Shown: positions 13,601 through 24,871, counted from the first letter of the stretch. The stretch: DNA of 64,000 bases from Piezodorus guildinii (GCA_023052935.1 CM041292.1:103235906-103299905), one strand, 5' to 3'. Numbers and translations: made by a program. Notes: generated by a model not told the origin, from the sequence alone.

Positions 13601-14372
13601 CTTTTTGCGGGACTTGGTTATTTGGACTCAGGGGACCCTAAAACGTGTATTTCCGTTGAAAACTGGAATTCGAAAATTTTCACGATCGCAATACTTCCCC
13701 TTACTATATATAGTAAGTGAAAGTAATAAATTAAATTAAATTTCTATAGAAACATGTGTTTGATTCAAAAATCTACTATATTATTATCTAAAATAATCAG
13801 TTAGTTTTATGTTCATTTCATCACTCTCTATTAACTTTTAAAAGCTTGTGTATGAGATGATAATTTTTCTAAAATCTTTAGCTTTCCAATGGTATATCAT
13901 ACATGTATATTACTGCTCTTATGTTCAAAAATTAAAAATTGCATTAAAAAAATATTTTTTCCGTTTTCTCCTTTAGTTGGGTATCGAATTTATTCAATTT
14001 ATATATTTACCAGTTTTTCATTAGCGTTAACAAGATAATCTAGAAATTATTATTGAATCTACAAAATTAAAGGTACTTTAGCGGAAGAAAATTTAAAATA
14101 TCGGCATTTAAGCCCTGTCAGACTATTTTTATCTTAATAAAACCTACATGATATTAAAGCCCATTAAATTTTACATCGATATAGCGAGTTTAATCAAAAT
14201 CGTCGGAACCGTTTTTGAGAAAATCGAAAAAAGGTGAAAAATGCATGATATAAAGTGCCTCTTCTGGTAGGCTCATTTTGATGAAAAAAGTTTTGTCACG
14301 TCTCGGGCGTATAGTTGTCTTAAATATGAAATTTCAGTTTCATAGGACTTACCGTTTCCGCCCGGGAGTTAC

Positions 14373-14403
<31 letters not shown>

Positions 14404-14530
14404 CTTTTTGCGGGACTTGGTTATTTGGACTCAGGGGACCCTAAAACGTGTATTTCCGTTGAAAACTGGAATTCGAAAATTTTCACGATCGCAATACTTC
14501 CCTATATAATATATAGTAAGTGAAAGTAAA
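12341..14530 (-). repeat. Rpt-A tandem array, three units
   Basis: Three head-to-tail units in reverse orientation. The outer end is 'aatctggtgctagcaacaca' at 12341. Equivalent points in units 1, 2 and 3 lie at 12644, 13475 and 14278, giving spacings of 831 and 803 bp. The difference is explained by the length of the internal (CA)n tract (about 12740-12798, 13570-13597 and 14370-14400). Units 2 and 3 are nearly identical base for base. The left edge of unit 1 lacks roughly 340 bp relative to the others. The palindrome CTTACTATATATAGTAAG ends units 1 and 2 (12897-12914, 13700-13717) and is altered in unit 3. Each unit contains a 64-81-residue frame reading through the CA tract as Thr-His repeats, which is not treated as a gene. 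Confidence 0.9.
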
Positions 14531-14571
14531 AAAGATAGATTAAAAAAATATAATATTTAAATAGAGAGAGG

Positions 14572-14654
<83 letters not shown>

Positions 14655-14703
14655 TTTCCCTCGCTCTTTTTAAACATTATATTTTTTTAATATATCTTTT
14701 TTT
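14530..14703. mobile_element. foldback / hairpin MITE-like element with (TA)n loop
   Basis: The left arm (about 14530-14572, with 'gattaaaaaaatataat' and 'agagagagg') is the imperfect inverted complement of the right arm (about 14658-14703, 'ccctcgctc' and 'attatatttttttaatatat'). Between them lie some 30 TA units and a run of about 20 T. The arms are ~45 bp with a few mismatches. It could be a small foldback element or a MITE whose centre expanded as a microsatellite. Confidence 0.6.
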
Positions 14704-14744
14704 ATTCTTCCGTTAACATACATTTATTTTTCTTGTTTGAGCAT

Positions 14745-14828
<84 letters not shown>

Positions 14829-14839
14829 GCATTTTATTT

Positions 14840-14870
<31 letters not shown>

Positions 14871-14875
14871 CATTT
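14745..14875. repeat. (TA)n with short (CA)n
   Basis: About 40 TA units to 14825, then a short CA tract and further TA. Frames through it read Ile-Tyr repeats and are artefacts. Confidence 0.95.
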
Positions 14876-15251
14876 TTACAGTGCAAGTGCGTTAGAAGTC
14901 ACTATCCCACTAAGGAAATCCTGTGTGAGAAAGGAGTTCACCTTCGGCAATTAAATAGAAGTACAATACAATAACGCACAGTAAGAGACAGTAATTGACC
15001 TAACCAACAAAAAGTGATAAGGAATACATATACATAAATACGCGATATAATATAAAGGCACGTAAATTCGAAATTAAACTGTATAATATTTAAGTAATAT
15101 AAAAAACAATTATAAACAACTAATCATTCAAAATAAGCAAGAACATCAGAATGAATAACGTCCGGGGGCATCGAGGATGAAATGTCCATATCAATAAGTA
15201 AGTTGAATTTAATTGTTCAATATTCGTCCATATTGTAACATTTTATTAATA
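14876..15251. other. non-coding stretch
   Basis: Nothing recognisable between the TA tract and the first hAT element. Confidence 0.5.
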
Positions 15252-16084
15252 CTTTAGAGCAGTGGATCCCAAGTAGTGGTCCATGTAGCTCTGAAGGTCC
15301 GAGGGATGTCATTGGATAATATCGTTAAATTACTTTGACATAAAATATTTGTGAAGCCCTGGCTTTTAATATTAATAACACGCTCTACGTGGACAAGTTT
15401 AACATTCGAAGTGATATAATTGCTTGTGTTTATTGACACGTGCCTGCTATCCCACAATCACAACCTTATAATTAGTCATTTTCAAGCATTTCGGAATAAA
15501 TGAGCTTAAAAAACAAAAGATGTATGATATATTGCAGTGGATAATGAACAATGTTTCATTTCTTTATGAGTATTTGAATAAGTACATTATTGTATAAATA
15601 TTTAGATTATTTGTATTCATTTATCGTCATTTTATACTATTTTTCCCTGTGGCTATCGAAGAATATTAAGGTGGAAGTCCAAAATTTTGCCAATCTAGGG
15701 TTAATAAGAATTAGGATTTTTATCAATCACCTTATTAGCACAAGCTCTGGGCCATCATTTTACGTCCCCTCTGAAGGACGGAATAACAAAGGATTTTTCA
15801 TTCCCTTTAAAACATCTCCTAGGTTCAACATTAATTTTTAGTTATTGAATGTTTCGCGGATTGAAGTAAACTCCTTAGGCCTAGTTCTTTTTTCTTCATT
15901 TTCGTTTCCCCATCAGACCATCTCTAGAGGTGGAAGTATTTCGCAAGCAAAGTACGTGACACGCTAAAGCCTACTAAATATCCTAATATATATTTAATAT
16001 TTAGGATTTACGTGATCCTTACCATTGAAATGATTATACGAAGGGGTCCGAGAAAATTTTTTTTTGGCAACCACTGCTTTAGAG
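15252..16084 (+). mobile_element. non-autonomous hAT element, 817 bp, with 8-bp TSD
   Basis: The element spans 15260-16076 and is bounded by terminal repeats starting 'cagtggatcccaagtagtgg' and ending 'ttttggcaaccactg', a typical CAGTGGTTCCC-like hAT terminus. It is flanked on both sides by the same 8 bp, CTTTAGAG (15252-15259 and 16077-16084). Eight-base duplications are the hallmark of hAT transposition. The interior has no transposase motif, so movement would depend on an enzyme supplied elsewhere. A decayed SINE-B-like segment lies inside. Strand is arbitrary. Confidence 0.9.
15720..15840 (-). repeat. decayed SINE-B fragment inside the hAT element
   Basis: The stretch with 'cccctctgaaggacgg' and 'aacaaaggatttttcattcc' aligns with the middle of the minus-strand SINE-B at 41972-42255 ('cctctccgaaggaggg', 'aactaaggatttttgactcc'). 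The head and tail are not recognisable. Confidence 0.5.
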
Positions 16085-16177
16085 GATTCATGAGAGAATA
16101 TCGAAAATTTGGAGGAATATTACTGTGAACAGTAGCAATGGAATAACAAATATAGTGTGTCGTTCAACTATGTTATG

Positions 16178-16570
16178 GTCTTGGCTAGGGGTGGGCATAA
16201 TCGAATGATCATCATAATCGGATGATCGGACTTCGATGAATTAAATAATCGAATGATTCCATAATCGAATGATGGAATGGTTCATATGCATTCTGAGAGA
16301 CAATATACCACAATTCCCGTCTCTATGGTGGCTAAGCCTAGGTGAAATATGTATATAAATGATTTAGATCATAAAAAACAAAACAAAAAAAAAGGTTGTT
16401 CGATCATCCGAGCTCCCTTATAATCCCTCGATTATCGTTAAACAATTCAGTTCGAATGATCATTCGTTTCTCCACAAACCGATTAATCCGATAATCGATT
16501 AATTCGAATGATTGAAATAATCGAATGATCCGATAATCGCCATTCGATAATGCCCACCCCTAGTCTTGGC
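16178..16570 (+). mobile_element. hAT MITE, 377 bp, with 8-bp TSD
   Basis: The element at 16186-16562 starts 'taggggtgggcataatcg' and ends with the complement 'cgataatgcccacccccta'-type terminus. It is flanked by perfect 8-bp duplications GTCTTGGC (16178-16185 and 16563-16570). Both ends are rich in near-repeats of 'aatcgaatgat' and 'ataatcgg'. There is no coding capacity. Terminus and duplication length place it with hAT-derived MITEs. It lies only ~100 bp from the other hAT element. Strand is arbitrary. Confidence 0.92.
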
Positions 16571-17126
16571 ACCACTAAGCTTAGGTAAGTTTTTACTCTT
16601 GTAGAAAAATGGTGGTCAATATTCCCGATTAGCTTATCCCGTCAAAAATACAGCTCCTTCATAATTGAGATTATGATTGTGTTAGAGGCCGAGAATATTT
16701 TTATTTATGGCTAATCTTGGATTCATACACTAAGTTACCTTAATAATTTCTTTCTGCACAGTCTGAAGTTGAATGAGAAGTGTAGTAAAAGAATTATCAC
16801 ATATCAATATACCATATTTAATCACTGACTGAATATGTGTAAATTTAATTAATCTTAATTTATTTATCGATAAAATATAAAATCTAAAAAAATTATGGAA
16901 CACATAAAAATATTTCCTCAGTTGAGCAGAGACATGAGATATCTTAATCTGTGCATATATAATATTTGTGCATTCCACCTTAATCGGTAATCAAGAATAA
17001 TTCCAAGAAATCGATTCTTGTATAGCATTGTTGATTTCTTCAAATAGTTGCATCATAGCTGGCTGGATGACTTGCGTTATGGCTTATTTTTTAGCCATTG
17101 ATTAGCTATTTTTCGATGCACCCATA

Positions 17127-17492
17127 TCACTTTGCTTTCACATTGGAAAATGTCGCTGGATGCATTGATCTTCCTATATAGCCGAGACAGCTATTCAACA
17201 TCACAAAGAACTTTACAACTTCTCGGCCGGCCGGTGCGATCGAAAGCCCTGATGTCTTTTGTCGGCCTCTTTTAGATATTGTAGTAGATGCATAATACGT
17301 AATGTACGAAGTAGGGATGATGGAATGAAAAAAGTGAAATCTTAGGAGAAAATAGCCTAATGAAAGCGAACTGTCAATGATAGAGAGAAGTGAATCTAAT
17401 CGTGACGAGCTCTTTGAACCCTCTGCTTGCGCTGGGATTACAGTTTTTTTCCTGGGATCTCTATGGCTAGTACTGTGGTTAAGGCAGGGCAC
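17127..17492 (-). CDS. hypothetical 121-residue open frame
   Basis: The longest frame in the window not attributable to a known transposon or simple repeat. It starts at an ATG and encodes a Ser-, Arg- and Lys-rich N-terminal half ('RDPRKKTVIPAQAEGSKSSS'), a hydrophobic middle ('FLLRFHFFHSIIPTSYITYY'), and a 'KRGRQKTSGLSIAPAGREV' segment. I recognise no family. Local GC is higher than in the flanks, so it could be chance in a GC-richer segment, part of an uncharacterised repeat, or an exon. No splice-site context or second exon is evident. Confidence 0.15.
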   Translation of the reverse strand: MPCLNHSTSHRDPRKKTVIPAQAEGSKSSSRLDSLLSIIDSSLSLGYFLLRFHFFHSIIPTSYITYYASTTISKRGRQKTSGLSIAPAGREVVKFFVMLNSCLGYIGRSMHPATFSNVKAK

Positions 17493-17499
17493 AGCTCCT

Positions 17500-17785
17500 C
17501 AAGAAGAGAGTTCGGGTGTTACTCGTGAGACATTATAGCTGTAATTTCACGAGAGCTGTTTCTCGCCTTGCACGTTGGTCGGGTTCAGGTATTGGATAGA
17601 ACGTTTATTTTATTCTTTTTTTCTCCGTCTTTCGTTCCACAGGCTGCGTGTATGGTCTACTTTCAATACCGTAAAATGAACTTTCCTTATCATAAGTACC
17701 TTTTTAATATTTCTAAGCACTAAAGCTTTCCATGAGACTAGTAAAATGCTTTTACTGTTGATTTTGAGATTGATGTCTTGTTTTT
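17500..17785. other. non-coding stretch
   Basis: Mixed composition between the hypothetical frame and SINE-A. Nothing recognised. Confidence 0.4.
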
Positions 17786-17961
17786 CATCCCTACCTCGCC
17801 TTTGAAGACTATAGGGGTTTTCTCGGGCCAGGGATTGAGGACGGGTGATAAATGCTGAGAAAAAAGCCCCCTATCCCGAGATTTCCTCTTAGTCCTCTGT
17901 GGTTTCTAGGCAACGTGCGTTCAAAGCAAAGTACTCTAACCCACTCAGCCTCCTCGCCCCC
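17786..17961 (-). repeat. SINE-A, tRNA-derived, diverged copy
   Basis: Read on the minus strand it begins 'ggggcgaggaggctgagtgg', the tRNA-like 5' head with an A box. It proceeds through 'gcacgttgcctagaaacc' and ends 'cttcaaaggcgaggtaggga'. The same order of blocks occurs at 21.4 and 46.5 kb. The B-box region is disrupted in this copy. No clear target duplication. Confidence 0.7.
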
Positions 17962-18364
17962 TTTTTTTGAGATTGATGTCCCCTATTTCCTCAGATGGAC
18001 TTAAGATTAATAATTGAATTAATTTTATTGTATCTTGTAAATATGTTGAGGCTAGTTACCCTAACTTGGCATGATGTATCCACACTGTTGCCTTTATTTT
18101 AGAATATACGATAACTGGAGTGCTTGGCCATACTGTTCAACTGTTTATTAAATTGATGGTTTTAGTCTGCATTGGCCACATTATGTATTTTATCGATGAG
18201 GCTATGATATCGAATATTTGAGACTTACGAGTGATGAACTGAGTTCTAACAATAATCTAAAATTTAATAAGATTTTTTTTTAAACAGGCCTTCTACTCAA
18301 AGCAATCGTGTAGCTTCTCTCTCTAACTACATCTTTAGTATATAAATTCAAAACAATGTTGTGA
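17962..18364. other. non-coding stretch
   Basis: Nothing recognised. Confidence 0.4.
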
Positions 18365-19085
18365 GCACAACACAGAAGTTTCACTTACCTCAGTTGTTAA
18401 AATCGATTTCAGAGCATTCTAAATATAGTAAGACCTGAACAAAGAGTAAAGGTAAATAATTACATTGAGTTTCGATTGAAACGTGTATTTTAGATTTAAT
18501 TTCTTGAGAATTAATAATCCAACAATAGAAATTATTTTCTACAATAATCACTTAAATGTATGCTCTTTTCTTATTTCTTATTATAAATTTTACCTTATTT
18601 TTCCTTTAATATATAACTTCAAAATAGTATATTAAACATATATTTTACTAATCTTATTTAAAAAAAAAAAAAAAAAATGTTTGGTCAATTATCCCTTAGT
18701 TGGTTATTAAATTCGTTCAACCTGTATATTTAGCCGTTTTATATCGAAGGTAATGAGATTATATGGTTATATTTTCGAAATCTACAAAAAAACAAAACAG
18801 TCTTTTAGAGAATAAAAATTTAAAAAATTGGCGTTTAAGTCCTGTCACACTATTTTAATAAGAATGAAACCTACATGATATTAGATCACATTAAATTTTA
18901 CAAATTTAAGCTATTTTTGAGAAAATCTGATAAATGTGTAAAATGCAAAGTGGCTTTTCTGGTACTCCGATTTTGTTAGCAAAGCTACTATAAAATCACA
19001 GGCAAGTATCATACACTTCTAAAATATAAAATTTTAGTTTGATAAAACTTATCGTTCTTGAGCTTGACTTACCGTTGGTCCACTC
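18365..19085 (-). repeat. Rpt-A, diverged copy
   Basis: Reverse copy with the end block degraded to 'gcacaacacagaagtttcac' at 18365, a long A run at about 18661-18677, and the conserved blocks 'gatattagatcacattaaat' and 'tttttgagaaaatctga' near 18880-18930. It stops before the CA tract; the palindromic end is missing. Confidence 0.75.
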
Positions 19086-20178
19086 TCTTCAGAAAATCTT
19101 GTAGTAAACTGTATATTAGATGAATGCCTGTTTTTGGTACAAGAGAGAAATAGAAAAAATGTAGTGTGCCACGTCAGATCGTTGATTCATTGGGAAACAG
19201 AGCAAAAATTGTCAATAGTAATATAAAATGTATAAGAAATATGTTTTTTTCTTTGCTCATTTGATTTTATAAATATAGATATGTAATGTTTTTACATTCA
19301 TAAAGATAAGATTAATAGTTAATTAATCTTTTTTTTTTTTTTTTTTTGCAACTTTTTATTTCAGTGAACATTTTTTTTCTTTTATTCCTGGTATCAAATG
19401 TATTAAAAAATATGTATTTTATTTACACATTTGATATTTATCAGGCCTGTCTTTAATTGGAATAAAATGATTCACATGAGTAAGATGTTCCGAATATTGA
19501 AATGATTCGACATTCAGCCTTTTTTAATCCAGGACACTTCGATTCTAGTACAAATTTCCAAAACGCGGTTTTTTACGTCGAATTGCATTTTAATTTTAGA
19601 GCCTGTTAATCTTCTCGTATCTCTATTAATTCCAATTTTCCAGATGCTTTTTGGATTTACCAGAATAAACACGAGCATTCATTGTTTTAGTAAAGGAGAT
19701 TAATTTACTTCTTTTTTTTTTTTTTTTTTAATTAGGCACTCGAAAATGCGCAATTATATTCGATAAATTTGAAACTAAAAATAGATGTCGAGTCTTGGAA
19801 TCCTGCACCAGCCTCCGCCAATTGAGACGTTGATTTTCAAAAGATTCTACATCCATTCTAGGAAATTTTACAGAAATCTCGAAAATTTCTTATTACTTTA
19901 TTAAGAAACCATTAAAATCTATATCTATGATTTTATTTTTTTCCTATATTGATAAAATTACTTTAAAGTTATGAAATGAAATGTTTTAGTATGATTAAGA
20001 AGGAATGTGTTTAATTAGTGCATTTAGATAATTATTGCATTTCTAAATTGCGTATTCAAAGGAATTGAGTATGATTATTTATATAAGAAAAAGAAGATGT
20101 AGATGAAACTAAATGGTGAGAATACAAATATGTCAAACTATCTATTTCGTAAAAATCCTTTAGTATCTTTTGCAATAG
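19086..20178. other. AT-rich non-coding stretch
   Basis: Contains T runs near 19330 and 19715. No genes or bounded repeats seen. Confidence 0.45.
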
Positions 20179-20400
20179 TTGATGCTCCTTATTATGTTAC
20201 CAGCTGTACCTTGCACGGTACACGGCCTTAATATTCCATTTATATTAGACGTGGTACCATCCAAAATTTCCAAATTCCATCTGAACCTTCTTCATTATCC
20301 TTATCCTCTAGCTCAATCCCTCTCCAGCTCCACCCATCCATTCAATCCTCGAAGATTGAAACGGCAGTGGCCCCGCGAAGTTCTGTAATCATTTATACTA
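20179..20400 (+). pseudogene. Jockey-type LINE relic, ORF2 C-terminal end
   Basis: An open stretch encodes a piece like the C-terminus of the Jockey ORF2 at 28.8 kb. It contains 'GLNIPFILDVVPSKISKFH' and 'STHPFNPRRLKRQWPREVL' followed by a stop, compared with 'TNPYNPPRRLSRRWPRDL' in the intact element. It is 5'-truncated. Confidence 0.7.
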
Positions 20401-20739
20401 GAATTCTGACACTGATCAGATCCTCCACTCTTGTAATGTATGTTTGTGGGCATTGCGCCCTAACTCAGAATCCACTGGCTCACACCAGTGATGCGGCTGA
20501 GAGAGAGGCGCTGAGATCTCTTGGATTCCGCTTTAAAAGCCCAGTCTGGGATCCCTTCAGAAGATTGTATATATTTTATATAGTTATGATTGTATGTATG
20601 ATGTTTATTTATTTGCCAACGTATTTAGCTCAATTATAGGTTGTTGTTTTGATTTGTTTTGTTTTTTATTACTATTTTATTGACTTTATATTTATGAATT
20701 TATTTATTTTCTATATTATGTAATTTCACTTTATTATAA

Positions 20740-20740
20740 A

Positions 20741-20786
<46 letters not shown>

Positions 20787-20790
20787 CAAT
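20740..20790. repeat. (TA)n microsatellite
   Basis: About 20 TA units, flanked by AT-rich DNA. Confidence 0.9.
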
Positions 20791-21319
20791 GTATGAATGT
20801 GTTCTCTTATCACTATTAATATTTTTCATTTTGTAACAAACTGTAATATATCTCAATAAATAAATATACAACACCTTTTGGAATTCAAGGTCTCAATTGT
20901 GCAATTATTCAATTCAATTCAACCTATACTTGAATTATAAACAAAATGTGTGAAACAATATTGAAATTATTTTCTTTATTACATTTTATCACGATAAACT
21001 ATATCATTAGAGTGAATATTAACTTAAGCCTCTAGATTAAAATCTCACATCGGTAATCACTTTAAAATTAATGATTCAAACTATAATTAGAAACCTTATA
21101 TCAATTGCATTTAATCTTGATGAGAAATCGATACAAATGATAAGCAGTTTCATTGTTAAACGCTAAACGTTTCACATTTCTTTTCAGACATGTTGATGAA
21201 TGTTTCAACAAAATTTATTCATTTCCTTCTATTAAGAGGCTGATTAAGGATGAGCTGTAATTGAAATGAAAATTTCATGTCCTCACGACTTTGTGACCTC
21301 TTCTGAATTTTCTAAATAT
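20791..21319. other. AT-rich non-coding stretch
   Basis: Nothing recognised. Confidence 0.45.
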
Positions 21320-21320
21320 A

Positions 21321-21321
<1 letters not shown>

Positions 21322-21407
<86 letters not shown>

Positions 21408-21570
21408 CTTCACCCCAACCTCGCCTTTGAAGGCTATAGGAGGGTTTCTGAAGCCAGGGGTTGCCACCCCAGCACCGAGAATCAAACCCGTAATTATTTG
21501 GTTTTACAAGTTATTAGTCATCTGTAGTGGCTAGGCAACGTGCGCTAACCCACTCAGCCATCCCGCCCCA
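21322..21570 (-). repeat. SINE-A with poly(A) tail and (TA)n
   Basis: Read on the minus strand, the best-preserved SINE-A head starts 'ggggcgggatggctgagtgg' at 21570. It has a tRNA-like A box (TGGCTGAGTGGGTTAGCGC) and a B box (GGGTTTGATTC) about 80 bases on. That spacing suits a tRNA-Leu/Ser-like ancestor with a long variable arm. The body ends 'aaaggcgaggttggggtga', followed by a poly(A) tail of ~34 (seen as T at 21374-21407) and then a (TA)n tract. Confidence 0.85.
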
Positions 21571-22440
21571 ATATATTCTCAATGCTAAAAAAAAAAAAAT
21601 AATAAGTGGCTAAAAACGTTTGTATTTTAGAACATTAGAACAATTGATATCGACAAATCGTGGATCATCCCCATCCTTGGGATATCTTATGTTTATTATC
21701 ATTAATCATCTTGATAATTATATTATTAAATTGTGTAGATAAAGATTAACAGTTGAAAATGTATGTATATTGTAAAATAATAAATTAAATAAACATGGTC
21801 CCTTTTATTATCTTGCTAATCTGCTTTAATTTAGAAATATTTTAAATTCTAGTAAGAAATTTTTATTGCGTCATAAATCAATAAACGATGACAAATTTAT
21901 CATTAAAAGAAATTAAATTTATTTGATTCATTAGTTTAAAAATAAAAACTGCAGAATATTTTAGTTGAATATATGGAATTTCAAGAACGGATTTATTGTT
22001 TAAAAAGATAATTTTTTTCTCAGCTTATTTAAGTTGATAAAAATATACTCGGAAAAGGGATAAGACAACTACCGTGTGCAGCTTACAATAGAAAATAGGA
22101 ACTGACATATATAATATATATTTCGATATAGTGTGGGAAGTAAAAACAACGAAAAACAGAAAAACATAAATTAATTTTCTCGACCAAAAAACATGTTCAC
22201 CATATATTAAAGTAGCATCTATTCTCTAGGATTAAGCTCATTGAGACCATATAACATCCTGACATTAGTCCACCCATACCTTAACAATAATTTACATTCA
22301 TTCATCTTTGATCATTGTTTAATGACTAAAGCAAGTAGGCAATTTGGTAGCAAACAAAGGATTCATGAGGCAAGAAGTGACCACAATAATTTATTCAAGA
22401 AGATTACCGTGACAAAAGGACCGAGGAATCGAAAGTGATC
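21571..22440. other. AT-rich non-coding stretch
   Basis: Nothing recognised; short frames look random. Confidence 0.45.
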
Positions 22441-22720
22441 CGGTAGCAAATTGCAGCCGCCCGAGGGAAAAAAATCTGGCCCGGGCCTACGTCTTCAGGT
22501 ATGAGCACATGTCAAACAATGGGCCTATTGTTTCAATAATTGTAAGCGAAAGTGAGGGAAAGTGATGCCACCCAATGTCAACTCTTACGTGTCCCAGATC
22601 ATTGTTTGCCTTCCTCCTTCCGCACCCGGGTTTGTTTAATTCAGTTATGTTTCGTTGGCTCCTCTTCTTAGCGGATGTTGACATGGTGCCATTGTTATGA
22701 TCGTCACTTTAGTGAGAGAA
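22441..22720. promoter_or_regulatory. candidate cis-regulatory block with SOX-like sites
   Basis: A GC-richer, apparently unique stretch with four ACAAT/ATTGT core motifs. There is an inverted pair (22514-22520 and 22527-22533, separated by GGGCCT), CATTGTTT at 22600-22607 and CCATTGTT at 22689-22696. SOX-family HMG proteins bind (A/T)ACAA(A/T)G. Density is well above what base composition predicts, but function is inferred only from motifs, and no neighbouring gene is visible. Confidence 0.25.
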
Positions 22721-24871
22721 TGCTGTGCACAAACTTCCGCACTTGATTCGAATATAATTAACTGAGCAATCTTACTGTAACATCTCTCCAAAGATTGTTA
22801 AGATATAATCCGTAATTAGGTTCTGTAATTAGAGTAAAGGAATGAGAACCTTAGTCATATAAGTTCCTACTTTATAATTCAGTGATTCCCATATAGCGGA
22901 TCGCAAAAATGTACGATTTTTTATTCGTGTTGTAATTATATTGTTCTCCTACAACTTAGATAAAGTCTTGCTCCCAACTTTATTGCAGAATACAGAATGT
23001 GCTCATGGGCGTAGATTAGTATCTCCTCGGATGGTTCCAGGTACAGGTTCCTGATTAACGATAATTAAAACGGTCCATAAAATATCAAAATCCTTCCAAC
23101 TTATTCCTTTCGATGCGTAACCCACGCCCCTTCTTGATATAGCCTGTTAGACTTAAGCTCTTTTGGGCCGATTCTTGCATCACTGCACTGAGATATTTTG
23201 ATTTATAGCAGGTCTGCTAACTTCATCTTAAACGTTTTTTTAATAAATAATAAAATTGAAACGTTTATATATGTACATAATATCTCGGTGGATAAGAGTA
23301 AGTCTCACTGTTAGCCATTATATTGGCTTAGTTATGTACTATATGAAATATATCTGTTTTCGATTTTAATGTTGCTTCAAAATCCATTAATAAAACTTAA
23401 TTAATTATTAACAGAGTAAGAAATTATATATATATAATATATAATAATTATATTACTGAGCTTGAGAAAAAAAAAACCTGTCAATGTTATTCTTTTTTAG
23501 CTTTATTGCTAAAAGAAGTAAAAAATCAATATTTGCAAATATTTAAAATCACTGACACGGGAAATATATTCTAGTACCTCCTCCTTCTGAGAGGCTATGA
23601 GCTTAGACATTTTCGTACTACTCATATTTTCTGTACATGTTCTTTTTCAGATATATTTTTATTTAAATTCCGTAAAATTATAAATATAATAAAATATAAT
23701 TCATTTTTATATTTTTCGGAAGAAGTCCTTGCTTTAAGTAATTCATCTGACAATTATAATTTTTATTTTCTTGTATATAACTAGTTTTGCAAAAATGGTT
23801 CCTTGTTACAGCTCTTATTTTTAGCTTAATCTAGTAATGTTAGATTTTAACTATTTATCTTACAGTTAAACAGTAAATTAAGTGACTGATTGCCTTATTG
23901 TCTGTCAATATGACTCTGATTTGATGAAGGAATTCAATTAGCTGGAGAGTTTCACGTCAAAGTTGTGGTATCGACTTGGTCTCCACTGACCGAGAGTTGG
24001 GAATGAGAAAATGTTTCAACAAATTCGTACATGATTTTTAACTCACGGCTGTGTATTTCATAATCAATAAGGTCAGATACTTAGTTAATTATATGCTCTG
24101 TTATCTTCTCAGAACAGAAAGGAAAGGAAGGACTTGAATAAAGATTCGTTATGTGTTTTGGAAATTTTCTTTGATTGGTACTTGATTTCTGGGCGAAACA
24201 ATGACTGATGCACTTCTTGATGAGGACACCGGCTGACTGAAATCTTTTATGAATAAAGTACATCTAACTACATACGTGTTAATTATTTCAGGGAGAGATC
24301 TGTGGAATTGTCCCAAAGACAGGTGCAAAGATACAGAAATATCGTAGGCCAAATAAAGACTGGTTCCTATCATACTGCATCTGGCGGATATATCTAAAGA
24401 AAGAGAAAACACAAAGCTCATTTTTAAAAACTGCAATACCCCATCTAAATCAGATATAAATATCTTTTGGCTAATATCATTCTATTAATCTTAGAAGCAT
24501 CAGTGAGGATAATCTTAAGATCCATAGGAGTGAGAAGGGTGTGTGAAGTAACTACCAAAAATAAAATAAACAGACAATAGTTTATTTAAAGTACTATAAC
24601 ATCGACTGATTATTGAACAGTTTAAAGTCGTTTGTGTTAATGCAAAATAATAAACCCGTTCGGCTTAATTTAAGTCGGCAAATACGTTTTTCAGCGTTGA
24701 AGGAATAGGGAAGTTCATCATCAAAACCAAATCCTAACCAACTCAGATTAATTACCTTATGTTGGTTTTACCATAACTCATTACAAACATGGACATTTTT
24801 AGTACTTCTAATGCAGGTAAAAATTTCATAGTCCAGTCGTATTCGCAATCATTATGAGTTGTGAATTAGTT
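22721..24871. other. AT-rich non-coding stretch
   Basis: No bounded repeat or credible exon. Overlapping minus-strand frames of 60 and 95 residues near 24081-24436 have no domain signature. Confidence 0.4.

Noticed and set aside
22880..23195. hAT-like ends 'cagtgattccca' and 'gcatcactg'
   Set aside because: Flanking 8-mers do not match and the inverted complementarity is too short.
24081..24436. Overlapping 60- and 95-residue minus-strand frames
   Set aside because: No recognised domains, no repeats or splice context, composition consistent with chance.
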